Below are positions 28,373 through 40,300 of a stretch of DNA of 64,000 nt, in pieces. The DNA is taken from assembly GCA_033239005.1 (NCBI GenBank), contig BSQZ01000106.1, positions 1,353,001 to 1,417,000 on the forward strand, in the 5' to 3' direction. The stretch is from Lamellibrachia satsuma. Taxonomy: Eukaryota; Annelida; Polychaeta; Sabellida; Siboglinidae. The notes beneath the pieces were generated by a model that saw nothing but the letters and a program-made list of their open reading frames with translations, ran no database searches and had not been told where the DNA came from. The translations under genes and the position numbers were made by a program. The stretch's first letter is position 1; each line of letters opens with the position of its first letter.

Positions 28373-31267
28373 CGTCTTTATCCCTGAAACCAATACTGGT
28401 TATCAATTGTTATTTCCTTCTTCTGTCACTGATCCTGTTTCACTGCCATCTCCTCCACCTGTCTTCACTCCCTTCATCCTTCCCTTTGTGCTGAGTGAGT
28501 TCTGCACAATGGCCCTCCAAACTTGTATATACCGTATTTGACCTAACAAGCATACAGTACGCTTGACAAAAATTAGGCCATGTAAAATTGTCAAGTAATC
28601 TGTTTTCACATAAGCGTACTTCAAAATTTTTTACCTAGACAATAAGATAACTGTTTAACACTAGTGGTGTAATTTGGTGACTAGTGTATAATAATTGAAA
28701 AGTGGTGCCAACTGTTTAACACCATATGGTGACTTTTTTTGTATTGTTCCACACTAGTCAAGTTACAATAATTATGCATCCTGCTGATTAAAAAGGGGGT
28801 GTATGCTAATTAGGGCATGTACGGTTCAAAGGTTGAATATGGTATTATGGAGTGGAAAAAAATATTTGCAATGTTTTACAGGTGTTTTGCAAAAAAATCA
28901 ACACAATTACAAGTAAATGATTGCTACAATATTCAGTTATGATTCCATATTACAGTGTAGTTTATTATAACCATTGGCAATTACTATTGTAGTTGATCGT
29001 AGCCCAGCCTATATGTGATTGTCTTTATTCGAAGATGCCACCAGTGACCCTTCTTCACTTGTAATTAAGCCAGGTCTCACACCATATCCTGACCAATCAC
29101 ATTGCAATCTGTGATTAAATGACAGTTAAAACCAGGCCAAAATAAAATTTTAATCAGCTTGTGGTTTAGCAATTAATTACAATCTAGCTTAAATCAAATA
29201 ACCCTGCCTATAAGGTTGTCCCTGTCCATATTCTATTACCACCACACTCATTGGCTCACTTGTAATCCACCCTTTCTAACATACCATACCCCTGCATTTA
29301 TAACCACCACCTCTGACTATCAAGCATTAAGCCTTCCACCTCAATGATTTCCAATCCCTCTGTGAGTCTATACTTCAATCAGATACACTTCAACCAGCAC
29401 TGCCACTCTCAAGTGCTATGCTCCACTATTTAAATGTTGGGCTTACATAAAGCTTCCCCTATCTACGGTATCAGAGCTGTAGTCAGTTGGGTGCCCAAGC
29501 TTCAGAGTATGCAGCACAATGGTCCTCCTATTGATCAGGTCAGGGGCTGACTTGAAAAACCTTCTCAAGCATTCTTGGGTATACATGCTGTTGAATCCAT
29601 AGCAACTGTCCTTAATCGGTGCGGCTTCATTTCCAAACCTGTCAAAGGTCCTAACTGTATGTGGGACATGGTGGTTCCGCGGTTAGAGTGCAGGACTCAA
29701 CCAAGAGCAGCAGGGTTTGAGTCCACCTGCTGCAGTTTCAAAACTTGGGCAATTTTGTTCACCCCAATTTGCCCATGTCTTTGCCAGGGGAAGTAAAAGA
29801 TCCCACACGGGGTAAATATGTAACCTGCCGAGGACTCAGAGCTGGTGATTTCTATCTGTAAAAAAACTCACTAAAAGACCACTGCATTAGCCCTGAAAAT
29901 AGGATGTTTGGAGTTTATGTGGTCAACTGATTTGTCATTGTGACATCAAATAAATAAGTAATAAATAATAATACCTTTATTGGTCCAAAAACATGGATAT
30001 ACATTTGATAAAACTACAGCAAGGAGCTACAAATACAAAGTACAAAAACCTGCAAGAAAAAAACTCAAATTAATGCAAACACAAGATTTGTAAAAAAAGA
30101 ACCAGCAAGAACATGTATGTATATAGTTCTATAGTTCGCACATGCCCTCCCCAACCCTGATGTTGTGTAATATATAATAATTATGCATTCTGAAAAAAAT
30201 ATTTATTAGGGGCAAATAAAATACTAAAAGTAAACAACAACATAAGTTTTTTATGTTGTTGGTTTAGCGGGTGTGGTATAGAAGTGACCCCGGGGTCTCT
30301 TTTCTATAGCATCTTTTAAGTTTATATGCAAGAGGGGACATACTGCAAATTGAGATCTTAATTCAACTGAACATAGCACGCAAGAAATTACATTATTAAA
30401 ATTTAATTATTTTCGAAACAGTTCTGGTGGGAAATCATTCAAATGTACGTGGCAATGAATAGTTCTGATGGTAAAAAGGTTACCAATAAGCACTGTATTG
30501 CCAGGTATTGTATACTTCCTTCATGCAGGAATCTCACCAGATGTTTTTTATCCCTCTGCATTTTAGGGTCTAATCACATTCAGCAACTCACTCCCAATCA
30601 GTGCCACTAGAAATCTGCCTCTCCCTTTCCTGTGGTTTATGATAATTTCTCCCAGCAGCAGGGAACATTTACTGCTCCTGCAGACAGCTCATCTGGGCCA
30701 CCTCCCTTTCCCAGCTGGTTCCTGCTGTGTTTATCCTGACTGTTGTGTCACAGCTAAGTTTATCAGTGAAGCTGCAGCTAAACCGGCTGTGGAATAATTT
30801 GATAGTTCTGCATCGGATTATTTGAGTGACTCATTTCTGTGTGTAGCATCCAGCTTATTTCTGTAGAGCCACTGACACTGTTTGACTTGGATGGGTAGTT
30901 GCACTGTCAGGTTTGTGTTAAGGTTATATATGTAAGTGGCTGGCACGACTGCATTCTGTCCTCGTCTTGGTGCATCTCTGGTGACTACGTGGCTGTGTAT
31001 GAAAGCTGAGTCTACTGGTGGAATTATATATGTGTGTTACTAACTTGTGATTATATATGTAGCTGCTGTATATGTTGTGTGTTACTGTGATTATATATGT
31101 AGCTGCTGTATATGTTGTGTGTTACTGTGATTATATATGTAGCTGCTGTATATGTTGTGTAATTTAATATTCAGGTGTACTTCAGGCTTGTTTTCTCACT
31201 TTGTATTGTCTGGCTAGTTAAGGACATGTTCTATCTCTAATCTGGATTTGTAAGTGCTGCAATTCTT

Positions 31268-31320
<53 letters not shown>

Positions 31321-34300
31321 CTACCCTATTTTACTCATATTTATTTATTATTCTTTCATTCATCGATTGTGAAAAACTGTTGTGCGTAGAACTTCAATAT
31401 CCTGTCGATGTGCAGTGTATATTTCTGGCTGATTGATTTAATGTGAAAACACGCATTTGTGATTGATTTAATGTGAACACACATGTTTGTGATTCCACCT
31501 TAATTAACCATGTAAACATTTTCAGTAGGTACTGAACCTGTTAGAACAATCCCTTTGTTTGTATGTAACTAAATCAGTTTATGGTGGAAACATTTATTAG
31601 TGGAAATAATTTGTTGTAATAATGAGTGAGAATATCATTCACATAAGATATCTATAAGTAGAGTATTCTGAATTTTTTTATTTTATCTCTTAATGAGCAA
31701 TGTGGTTTATAAAAACAACAAGCTGTTTGGTATTGTTACTGTAATATGATATTTCTTTTTTCAGTTGGCACAGAGAAAGGCAGCGATACGTCAGCCACAG
31801 CTAACAGGGTGACATCAGGTGACAGACAGACGGACATCCCTGTGATATGCAATGCTGCCAAACTGGAGCAATCCTCAACAGTATCTGCCAATGAACCAGC
31901 GGCCAATCTAGTGAACGTCAAAGTGAAGATTCCCACTATCATTGGTGTTCCTCGCAAAGCACCTCGTATGAACGGCGATACTTCATCGCCAGTGGCTAGC
32001 AACAAGGTGAATAGTACCGGTGATATGATGCAGGTGGCAGCACCCTTGAATCAGGATGCCGGGGTGGAGGATTTACCCGAGTATACCCCCATGCGCAGAG
32101 TGCCTAAAAACAGTAAATCGAATGATGGGAAAGAGTCGATTTCTCACCCTGAATGTGACGCGAGTGGAATATTCAAGATGCCGGCTGCTGTTCCACCAGC
32201 AAATAAACAGTCAAGTAATTCGCTGCCCCTGTCACAGAACAAACCTCAGGTTAATGACAATGTAGTGGTCCTGCGTGCAAAGCCTGTCTCAAGCACACAA
32301 TTTTCCCACCGGCTCTCTATGCCATTGATGAATGTTGGCAGTGCATCACCACACGCGACTCAGTTTGGAAAGCGCGAGTCTGTCATCGAATCTCTGGAGA
32401 AGAAGCGTCGGGAGAGTATCGGCACCCGGCTGAAGGGACTGCAAGTGCCGTCATTGTCTGCACAGCACAAGAACATACCATCGGTTAGCTCTTCAGGGAC
32501 CAGCAAGGCTCTGCCAACTATCATTGGTCAGAAGAGCCATGTTGGCATGCTGCCCAAGCTGGGTTCAATGCAGAAACGCCACAGCTACAAGACTTTGGTG
32601 CCATCTACATTTAGCACAAAGCCGTTGAAACTTCAGCACCGCATGAATGAGAGTCTGCCGACGTCTGTACGCAAGGTAGACTCGCATGTTGACCAAGTAG
32701 AGGAGATTTCTGTGTTTAGTGAGGAGGCAAGTGATGTCTTCTTGGATGATTCAAGTAACACACAGAACAATGCGGAAAATATTCCTCATGAAATGTTGCT
32801 GCAACCTGCAGACAACAACGTTCTCGACAAGGATGTTTCGCTGTCCAATGCCGACAAGGAAGATATTCATGACAAGAAAACAAGTGTAATGGACATGGTT
32901 AATATACTTAATGATAAAGAAGAAGGGAACACAAATGGTGTTACAGATAAGAAACCACTGCTGCCTGAATTGAATGACAAAGTTGAAAACAAAGTCGAAC
33001 CTCCGACTGACACAAATGACGATGATGTTGTGATGTTACCATCAGTGTTGTGTGACAGAGGAGAAGACACTGGCTTGGAGTCGCCGCAGTCAGCCATGAA
33101 GGAAATGCACACAGAAGATAATGTCACAGCAACTAGTAAAGCAACCGCTGACAGTGAGTCTATTGACGAAACCATAGTTAAAATAGAGCCACAGTTAGAC
33201 GATGACAGCCAGAAGATTGACATACCGGAGAAACCTCCTGCAGAAGCAAACCTGGCTATGGCCAATGACGTGTCACCACCGCACTGTGATGTCACACCAC
33301 AAGTGGTGACACAAATTGACATCATCACAGCTGAAACTGGCGACAATGCCAACATCCGACCAGCTGATGTTGTTCCTGAATCTCCCTCGCGGTCCAAACC
33401 ACCTCTGCCACCAAAGCCAAAGAAACCCATCATCCCTCCTAAGCCTTCCAAGGCCAACATCATGTCTTCTCTGAAGCACCACCAGAATAGCACAATGGCT
33501 GAAGCTGATACGCAAGAGCTTCATCATGTGACAAACAAGGAAGATGACAAAGACAATTTGAAATCTTCTGATGCCATCACCGTGCCAGAAAAAATGGATG
33601 CAGTTCCAATTGTCAATGACGTTGGTAGCCTTGTTGACATCGCTGCCATCGATGAAGGCCTCGCAGAGGAAAGCTGCACAACTGAAGGTGTTGGAGAAAG
33701 TGACACCAGTACACAGATTAACACAACTAGAGAAGACAGTGCTGAGACAGAAAGACGTGTCACAGGAGCAGAGGACCCTTTCACAAAAAGTGTCCAAGAG
33801 ATGGACTTTGCTAAAGAGACTCAGCTGGCTGGAGAACCTGGGACGGAAGTAACTCTACTGTTTACTGGTACTGTAGAGCCGCATAGCACACGCACAGAGG
33901 TGATTGAAACTATGAATACAGCAACTGAAAGGTCACCACCTCCCGATGACATTGTCCCCACAGACATCAATGACCCTTTTCAGTGTCACAATGAAGAAAA
34001 TGTGTCATCAGTTATTGATATAGACACAGCATCAGTAGTCGAAATGGCCCCACCGTCAGTACCAGAAATGGCCCCACCATTGGTACCAGATATGGCCCCA
34101 CCATCAGTACCACAAATGGCCCCACCATTGGTACCAGATATGGCCCCACCGTCAGTACCACAAATGACCCCACCATTGGTACCAGATATGGCCTCACCAT
34201 TGGTACCAGATATGGCTCCACCATTGGTACCAGATATGACTCCACCATTGATACCAGATATGGCTCCACCTGTGGTACCAGAAATGGCCGCACCTGTGGT

Positions 34301-37300
34301 ACAAGATATGGTGATAGATGACACAGCCCCATCATTGACTGAAGACATGACCCCTTCATTGATGACATCTCTGGTGTCAGATGAAGTCCCACCAATAATC
34401 CCTGGTACAGCCCAACCAGTAGCGGCAGGGCACACGGACCTTGTGCCTGACACAATGCCAACACTGATACCAGATGTCACATCACCATTGTTGACAGACA
34501 CATCATGTGAAGGAGAAATAAACCCACCCTCATTGCCAGATGAAGCCTCACCATTGGTGCAACATCTTGCCACACCATTAGTGCCTGATCTTGCCACACC
34601 ATTAGTGCCTGATCTTGCCACACCATTAGTGCAAGATGAATCCACACATTCTGAGCCATCTGAAACTGTTCCATTAATACCAGATTTTTGCACACCATTG
34701 GTACCAGATCTTGACATGGCCCCATTGGTACCAGATCTTGACATGCTCCCATCATGTGTGTCGGACATTGCTCCACCTCCAGTACCAAATATGCCTCCAC
34801 CTTCAGTTCCAACAACAGCTGCCCCAGAGCCACTTGACTTGATGTCGGAACCAGTGTCACTACCAGAAGCTACAGCTCCTATAGCTAGAACCAGCGATCT
34901 GCTGGAGAACACTGAAGCTCTAGAACCAGTAAACACTTCACCTACCTACAACACACCAAACCCTCCACTGTTTGACATCACTGTCTCTTCACCAGTTGAC
35001 ACAATTGTGTCACCACAGATTGTCCCACTGTCACTTGACCTAACTGGTGACGCATCAGTCCCGGCGCAGGAGTTGTCCGTTCCAGAAATCAGCATCCATC
35101 CACCAACACCGACACTAGACTTCAGATCTGATGATGACATGTCAGATATAGTGGCGGAAGCGGAAGAGCAGAGAATGGAGGAGATGGGAGGAAAGGGAGA
35201 TGTTACAACAGGAACGGATATAGGATTGTCAGAACCTGAAGTGGAAGATGGAATAGAGAAGATTGCGTCAGTGGATGAGATTCAAACAGGCATGTCAGAG
35301 TCACCGTCTGAAAGGTGTCCCGACCCGGAGATCCCACAGGCAAGTGTTCCAACGACCAGTGAATCTGCTCCTTGTGTGCACACGAAGGACGACACAATGT
35401 CCTCATCGTCAGCTGCTCCCCAGCAGCCCAGTGGACCGCCCCCTACAGCACCCCCTCCAGCCACCCCTCCTCCACCCCCACCAGCTGACCTGGATCTGCA
35501 CCCTACTTCAGGAGCCATGGATCTCTCTGATATGAGTCACTTTGATTCCTCCGAGGAGCTGGAAGGAAACTTCATGAGAACAAATCTGCCTCAGACGTCC
35601 TCACCGATGATGCCAGGTGCACAAAAGGAGGAGATGTCAGAGGGGCGAGGGTCGTTACTCAGCAGCCCCGATGTTAATGGACCCCTGTCTCCCACCCCGA
35701 GTGACACAGACTCGGGAATCTACTCCAGCCGGGCAGAAACAAGTAAATGTGACACAGGTGTGTAGTCATTAATTATTCCATCGTACTAATTAATTAATTA
35801 GTTTGCATATTAAAGGTACAAAGTTGCTTTTTATCATAAACTAACCGAGTGGCCCGACATTGCATGGGAAAAAAAATTGCAACTACTGCAAATGCTTATG
35901 ACTCCGTGCACTAACCAGTAAAAATTTGGTCGGACAATGCCATGGCAATGACAACTTCATTCCCCCAAAATCAAAGGAAGTTATGTGGACGTTTGACATA
36001 GATCACGTAACTTGGAACAATCTTAGAAATGTTCATATCTAACGTTCATATAACATCAAATGTCCACATCTATAGGTTCTTTCGTAATATCTCCACCCCT
36101 GGGAATTTTTTTTTGTAACGCAGAACCATGGAACACCTACAGAATATGAGGCTCATACCTGTGAAACTAATGGAGATATGAGAGAACATTCAGACAGACA
36201 CAACCACAAACTGTTTTATAGCATAGACTTACAATAAATCACAGATGTCACTGAAGTGTAGTTTGTTGACTACCGGTAGACATTCATGGCAGCCACTGCA
36301 TTCAGATGGCTGATATCCTTATATTTACCCCTTTATGTTTTGACAGTAGTCACACATTCACTGAAAAATGTTGTGTATTGACAAAATTTCTGTATTGACT
36401 AATGGCTGCTTACGAAATGTAAGCAATACTTTTAAGAACTATAGTTTCAAAAAGATCATAACATTGTGTTGGTTCAAGAATTCATACTGAAACGTTGTAG
36501 TTTGTTGGTTGTGTGTTCAGCATTATTATGTTAGACATTGTAGCCTTATTTAGCAAGCTATGCAGTGGATAATATTTAATCATGCATCATTGAACACATT
36601 GGTCCTGGTTCATTTAATGGATCTGTCAATATGCAGTTCCGGTTTAGAAAATATTTTAGATATTAACTGTGATAAGTTGAAACTGTGCTAATGTCCAAGA
36701 GCTGTAAAAGAGATGATTTATGCTGGTTCCGGTTGATTGATTCTGGAGCTGCCAGCTAGAGGCAAGCATTCCTATTCAGTGTTTATGAGGAAGGAGTGTT
36801 GCAGTATACTGAGTAGCATTTACATAACCACAGGTGTCTTTCACTCAATCACAATGCCACCATACAGTAAAACTTCCATAAAATAATGTGACTACAATTA
36901 ACAGAGGTGAACAGCCAGTCCAGAGTGCCTGCATGTGAAATAACACAGCATTTATGTTGCATTAGTTTGGCTAGTATTGATGTCAGTAGTGTGTCTTTGA
37001 CACGAGTTATCTGGGTCAGCCAAAATAGTCCGTGCAGGTACTTATCACTCATCAAGAAAATGAATACGTAGCAGCGCAGTGATGAATGTGATTTAGGCAG
37101 TTTCATGCGTGCTTGGATGCATTTACGTTACTTCATGCGTTCAGTTGTGTTAGCTCCAGAAGAAGTGACGATTTGTCTGACTTCAGCTACGTCTCACTTG
37201 TCACATTAAAACTCAGCAATCCGGTATACGATTTATATGGTTACCCATGCCTGCTCTGAAGAAATGTAACATGTGAAGGAACAATTTCTTATGCTCTCCG

Positions 37301-40300
37301 TCTCACGGGCTCACTAGAACTTAGAGTGACTCACTAGAACCGAGGGTAGCTCACTAAAACCGAGGGTAGCAAGAAATCACCTTCCTCCATTCTGTAACAC
37401 TCTTCTGCTGGTTTGTTCAGAAACTTCTGGGTTTTTTTTATTAACCATAATTATTATCTAATCAATTCCTGGGAAAACTGGACAGTCTTTTTTTGCTCAG
37501 TTGTTCTGTGTCAGGCCAACAGTTCAGTTATATCGTTTAGAAAACTGGATTCACACCAAAGTGCATTTCATCTAAACTAATGGTGACTAGCAGAACCAGG
37601 CCAATTCTCCCCAATGTTTTACACATTGTAATGAACATTATAAGAATATCTCTTTCTTTTTCTTTCCTTCCTTTCCTATCCTCTCCTCTCTTTGTCTCCC
37701 CCACTCTCTGTCTCCTCTCTCCCTCTCATCCCTTTCTGTCCTTTCCTTCTCTCCATCTCCCTCACTATGTCTCCTCTCTCTCTCCCCCTTTCACCCCTTT
37801 CCCTCCTCACCTCAACTCTCTCCTTCTCCCTCGCTCTCTGTTTCATCTCTCTCATTCCTTTCCCTCCTCTCCCCTCTCTCTATCTCCTTCGCTCTGTCTC
37901 CTCTCCCTCCCTCTTAATCCTCCTCCCCTCATTGTGTCTCCTCTTCCTCCCTCTCATTCCTCTCCCTGATCTCCTCCCCCTCTCTGCTCCCTCACTTTCT
38001 GTCTCCTCTCCCTCTCTCTCATTCCTCCTCCCCTCTCTCTGTCTCCTCTCTCCCTTTCATTCCTTTCTCTCTTCTCCTCCTCTCCATCTCCTTTGCTCTC
38101 TGTCTACTCACTCTCGTCCCTCCCTCTACCACCTTTCCTACCCTCTTCTGTTTCTCTCATCCCGTCTCTTTCACCACCTCCATCTCCCTTCCTATGATGT
38201 CTTCCCCAACAGGATATCCCAGTCTGGATAATGTATCAGCTGTAATCCATTGTCGGCTTCTTCTGTCCTGATTTAGGAAGCCATAGCATAAGTTTATATC
38301 TTGTTGTTGTTCTGTGTAGATTGGCCTGCAATTTGCAGATGGCTTGGTCATATTTTGTCATGCAACTGTAACTCAAGTGTATATAATACTGTGTATTAAT
38401 ATGCTAGCTACGTGTTTTAACCAAAGTAAATTTAAGACCTCAGTCCAGTACAGCATCCTTACAGTAAATGTCAAATTCTCTTTTTAGAGTTTTCAACACC
38501 AGAACAGCGAGACTCCCCAGCAACCGAGACCCAAGCCACACTTCCTGTTAGTGACATCCCGAATAATGTTGTCAAGGAGTCACCAACCGTGGGGACAAAC
38601 GATGACAAAATCACAGCACCAAGCTGTGGCAATGTTGACGTGAACAGCAACGAGAAGAATCCTTCCAACCACCTGGTTGATGAAGCTTCCAGTGCAGAGC
38701 TCTCAGCCAGAGAGTTGTCACCAACTTACCAGAGACGCCTTAAAGCTGGTGGTCGCAAGTGGAGAGACACAAAGATCTCTGCAAGTGTCATTTCCAATGA
38801 AGACACGAGAGAGGAGATTGTGAAGGAGGTCGCTATGACCAAGGGAGGTGTTGGCCTTGGATTCTGTATCGAAGGAGGCAAGGGTTCTCCACTGGGAGAC
38901 AGACCAATAACCGTGAAGCGACTCTTTAAAGGTACTCGTTGACACTTTGTTTGCTTGGTTTTACTAGGTGCTATTCACAATTGTTAACATTTACCTATTT
39001 CTATAAAGCGTACTAATTATCCTACCCTCTCCCTGAATTAGTACTTTAATTTGATTTGTAATTTAATTTAACTTGATAATTTTCCAGATTGAAAAATATA
39101 TCGATATAACAATGTTATGACACAGTGCACAGGAAATACAAGAATTACCATAAGAATATGTTTACAAACATTTATCTCCAATAATTATGTTAAAGTTTGG
39201 TCTTTTTCTAACAACTCTATGGTGTCATATGGATAATTCTTTACTACAAAGTTGTGAATTTCCAAGATGTGGTGGGCTGCACCTTGACTGATTTAAAACA
39301 ATAGTAGTTCCTTGACCATCTGCCGGTTAGTACACTTTGTACAAATAAGTAAATGTTAACAATTGTGAACGACCCCTTAGACCAAAGTAATTGTGATGCA
39401 ACTGTTCGAATCATTCAACTATTTTGAAAGGGTTGAAAAATACCTTGACAATATTTTTACCAGTGAGTTTTTTATTAATTATATTTTCTGTTTTTTTTTT
39501 CTTGTTCATAAGGCCCAGTCTGCTTTTATTGAATGTGTGATTTAGAAAATATTTCCTTATATATTTTCGTTGCTTTTGATTGCCGTGTTTTACCCAAAAA
39601 AGTAAGTAACGTAAATCACGTCTGTGTTTGTTCCAATCGACAGCTTGAATAGTTTTGGAAATTGTGACTGGAAGTACACTAGGATTACCCTTGCAAAGTG
39701 ACTGGGAGTATGATGTTACACTAGGATTACCCTTGAATAGTGACTGGGAATATGTCACACTAGGATTACCCTTGAATTGTGACTGAGAGTATGATGTCAC
39801 ACTAGGATTACCTTTGAATTGTGACTGGGAGTATGATGTCACACTAGGATTACCCTTGAATTGTGACTGGGAGTATGATGTCACACTAGGATTACCTTTG
39901 AATTGTGACTGGGAGTATGATGTCATACTAGGATTACCTTTGAATTGTGACTGGGAATATGATGTCACACTAGTATTACCCTTGAATTGTGACTGGGAAT
40001 ATGATGTCACACTAGTATTACCTTTGAATTGTGACTGGGAATATGATGTCACACTAGTATTACCTTTGAATTGTGACTGGGAATATGATGTCACACTAGG
40101 ATTACCTTTGAATTGTGACTGGGAGTATGATATCACACTAGGATTACCCTTGAATTGAGGTTCAACAGAAAACCAAAATATATACATAAGCTGGGAAACT
40201 TTTAGTTTATTGATTAAGGGGAGACATGGCAGCCGGATAGGATTTTTTATTTGTATAGTTAGTTATTATATTCTAAATATAGCATTTGTCGACACATGTT

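Larger units (their letters stand above)
13901..31764 (+). other. 17.9-kb PDZ-gene intron
   Basis: Starts gtgagt and ends ttttttcag. It is non-coding apart from transposon relics, listed separately: a G-rich tract, minisatellites, hAT-like and pogo-like miniature elements, LINE and Penelope-like fragments, and a SINE. The stretches 12073-12914, 18140-19770, 23000-24480 and 27670-28330 hold nothing I can name beyond AT-rich sequence. Confidence 0.7.

Noticed and set aside
29662..29735. Possible functional tRNA gene
   Set aside because: A and B boxes are present but a full cloverleaf cannot be drawn, and a SINE body follows.
33986..34936. 316-codon antisense ORF rich in SGTNGGAI
   Set aside because: Antisense shadow of the coding 24-bp repeat in PDZ exon C, whose sense frame is supported by splice phase on both sides.
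465..35757. PDZ exons A and C are both exactly 3,993 nt
   Set aside because: Their sequences are unrelated, so the equal length is treated as coincidence, not duplication.
37580..38231. ORFs rich in Ser/Leu/Pro on the plus strand
   Set aside because: Stop codons are rare in a CT-only tract. No coding evidence.
38230..38300. Similarity of aggaagccatagcataagtt to 44150-44175
   Set aside because: Short shared stretch only. Possibly a dispersed repeat, but too little to define one.
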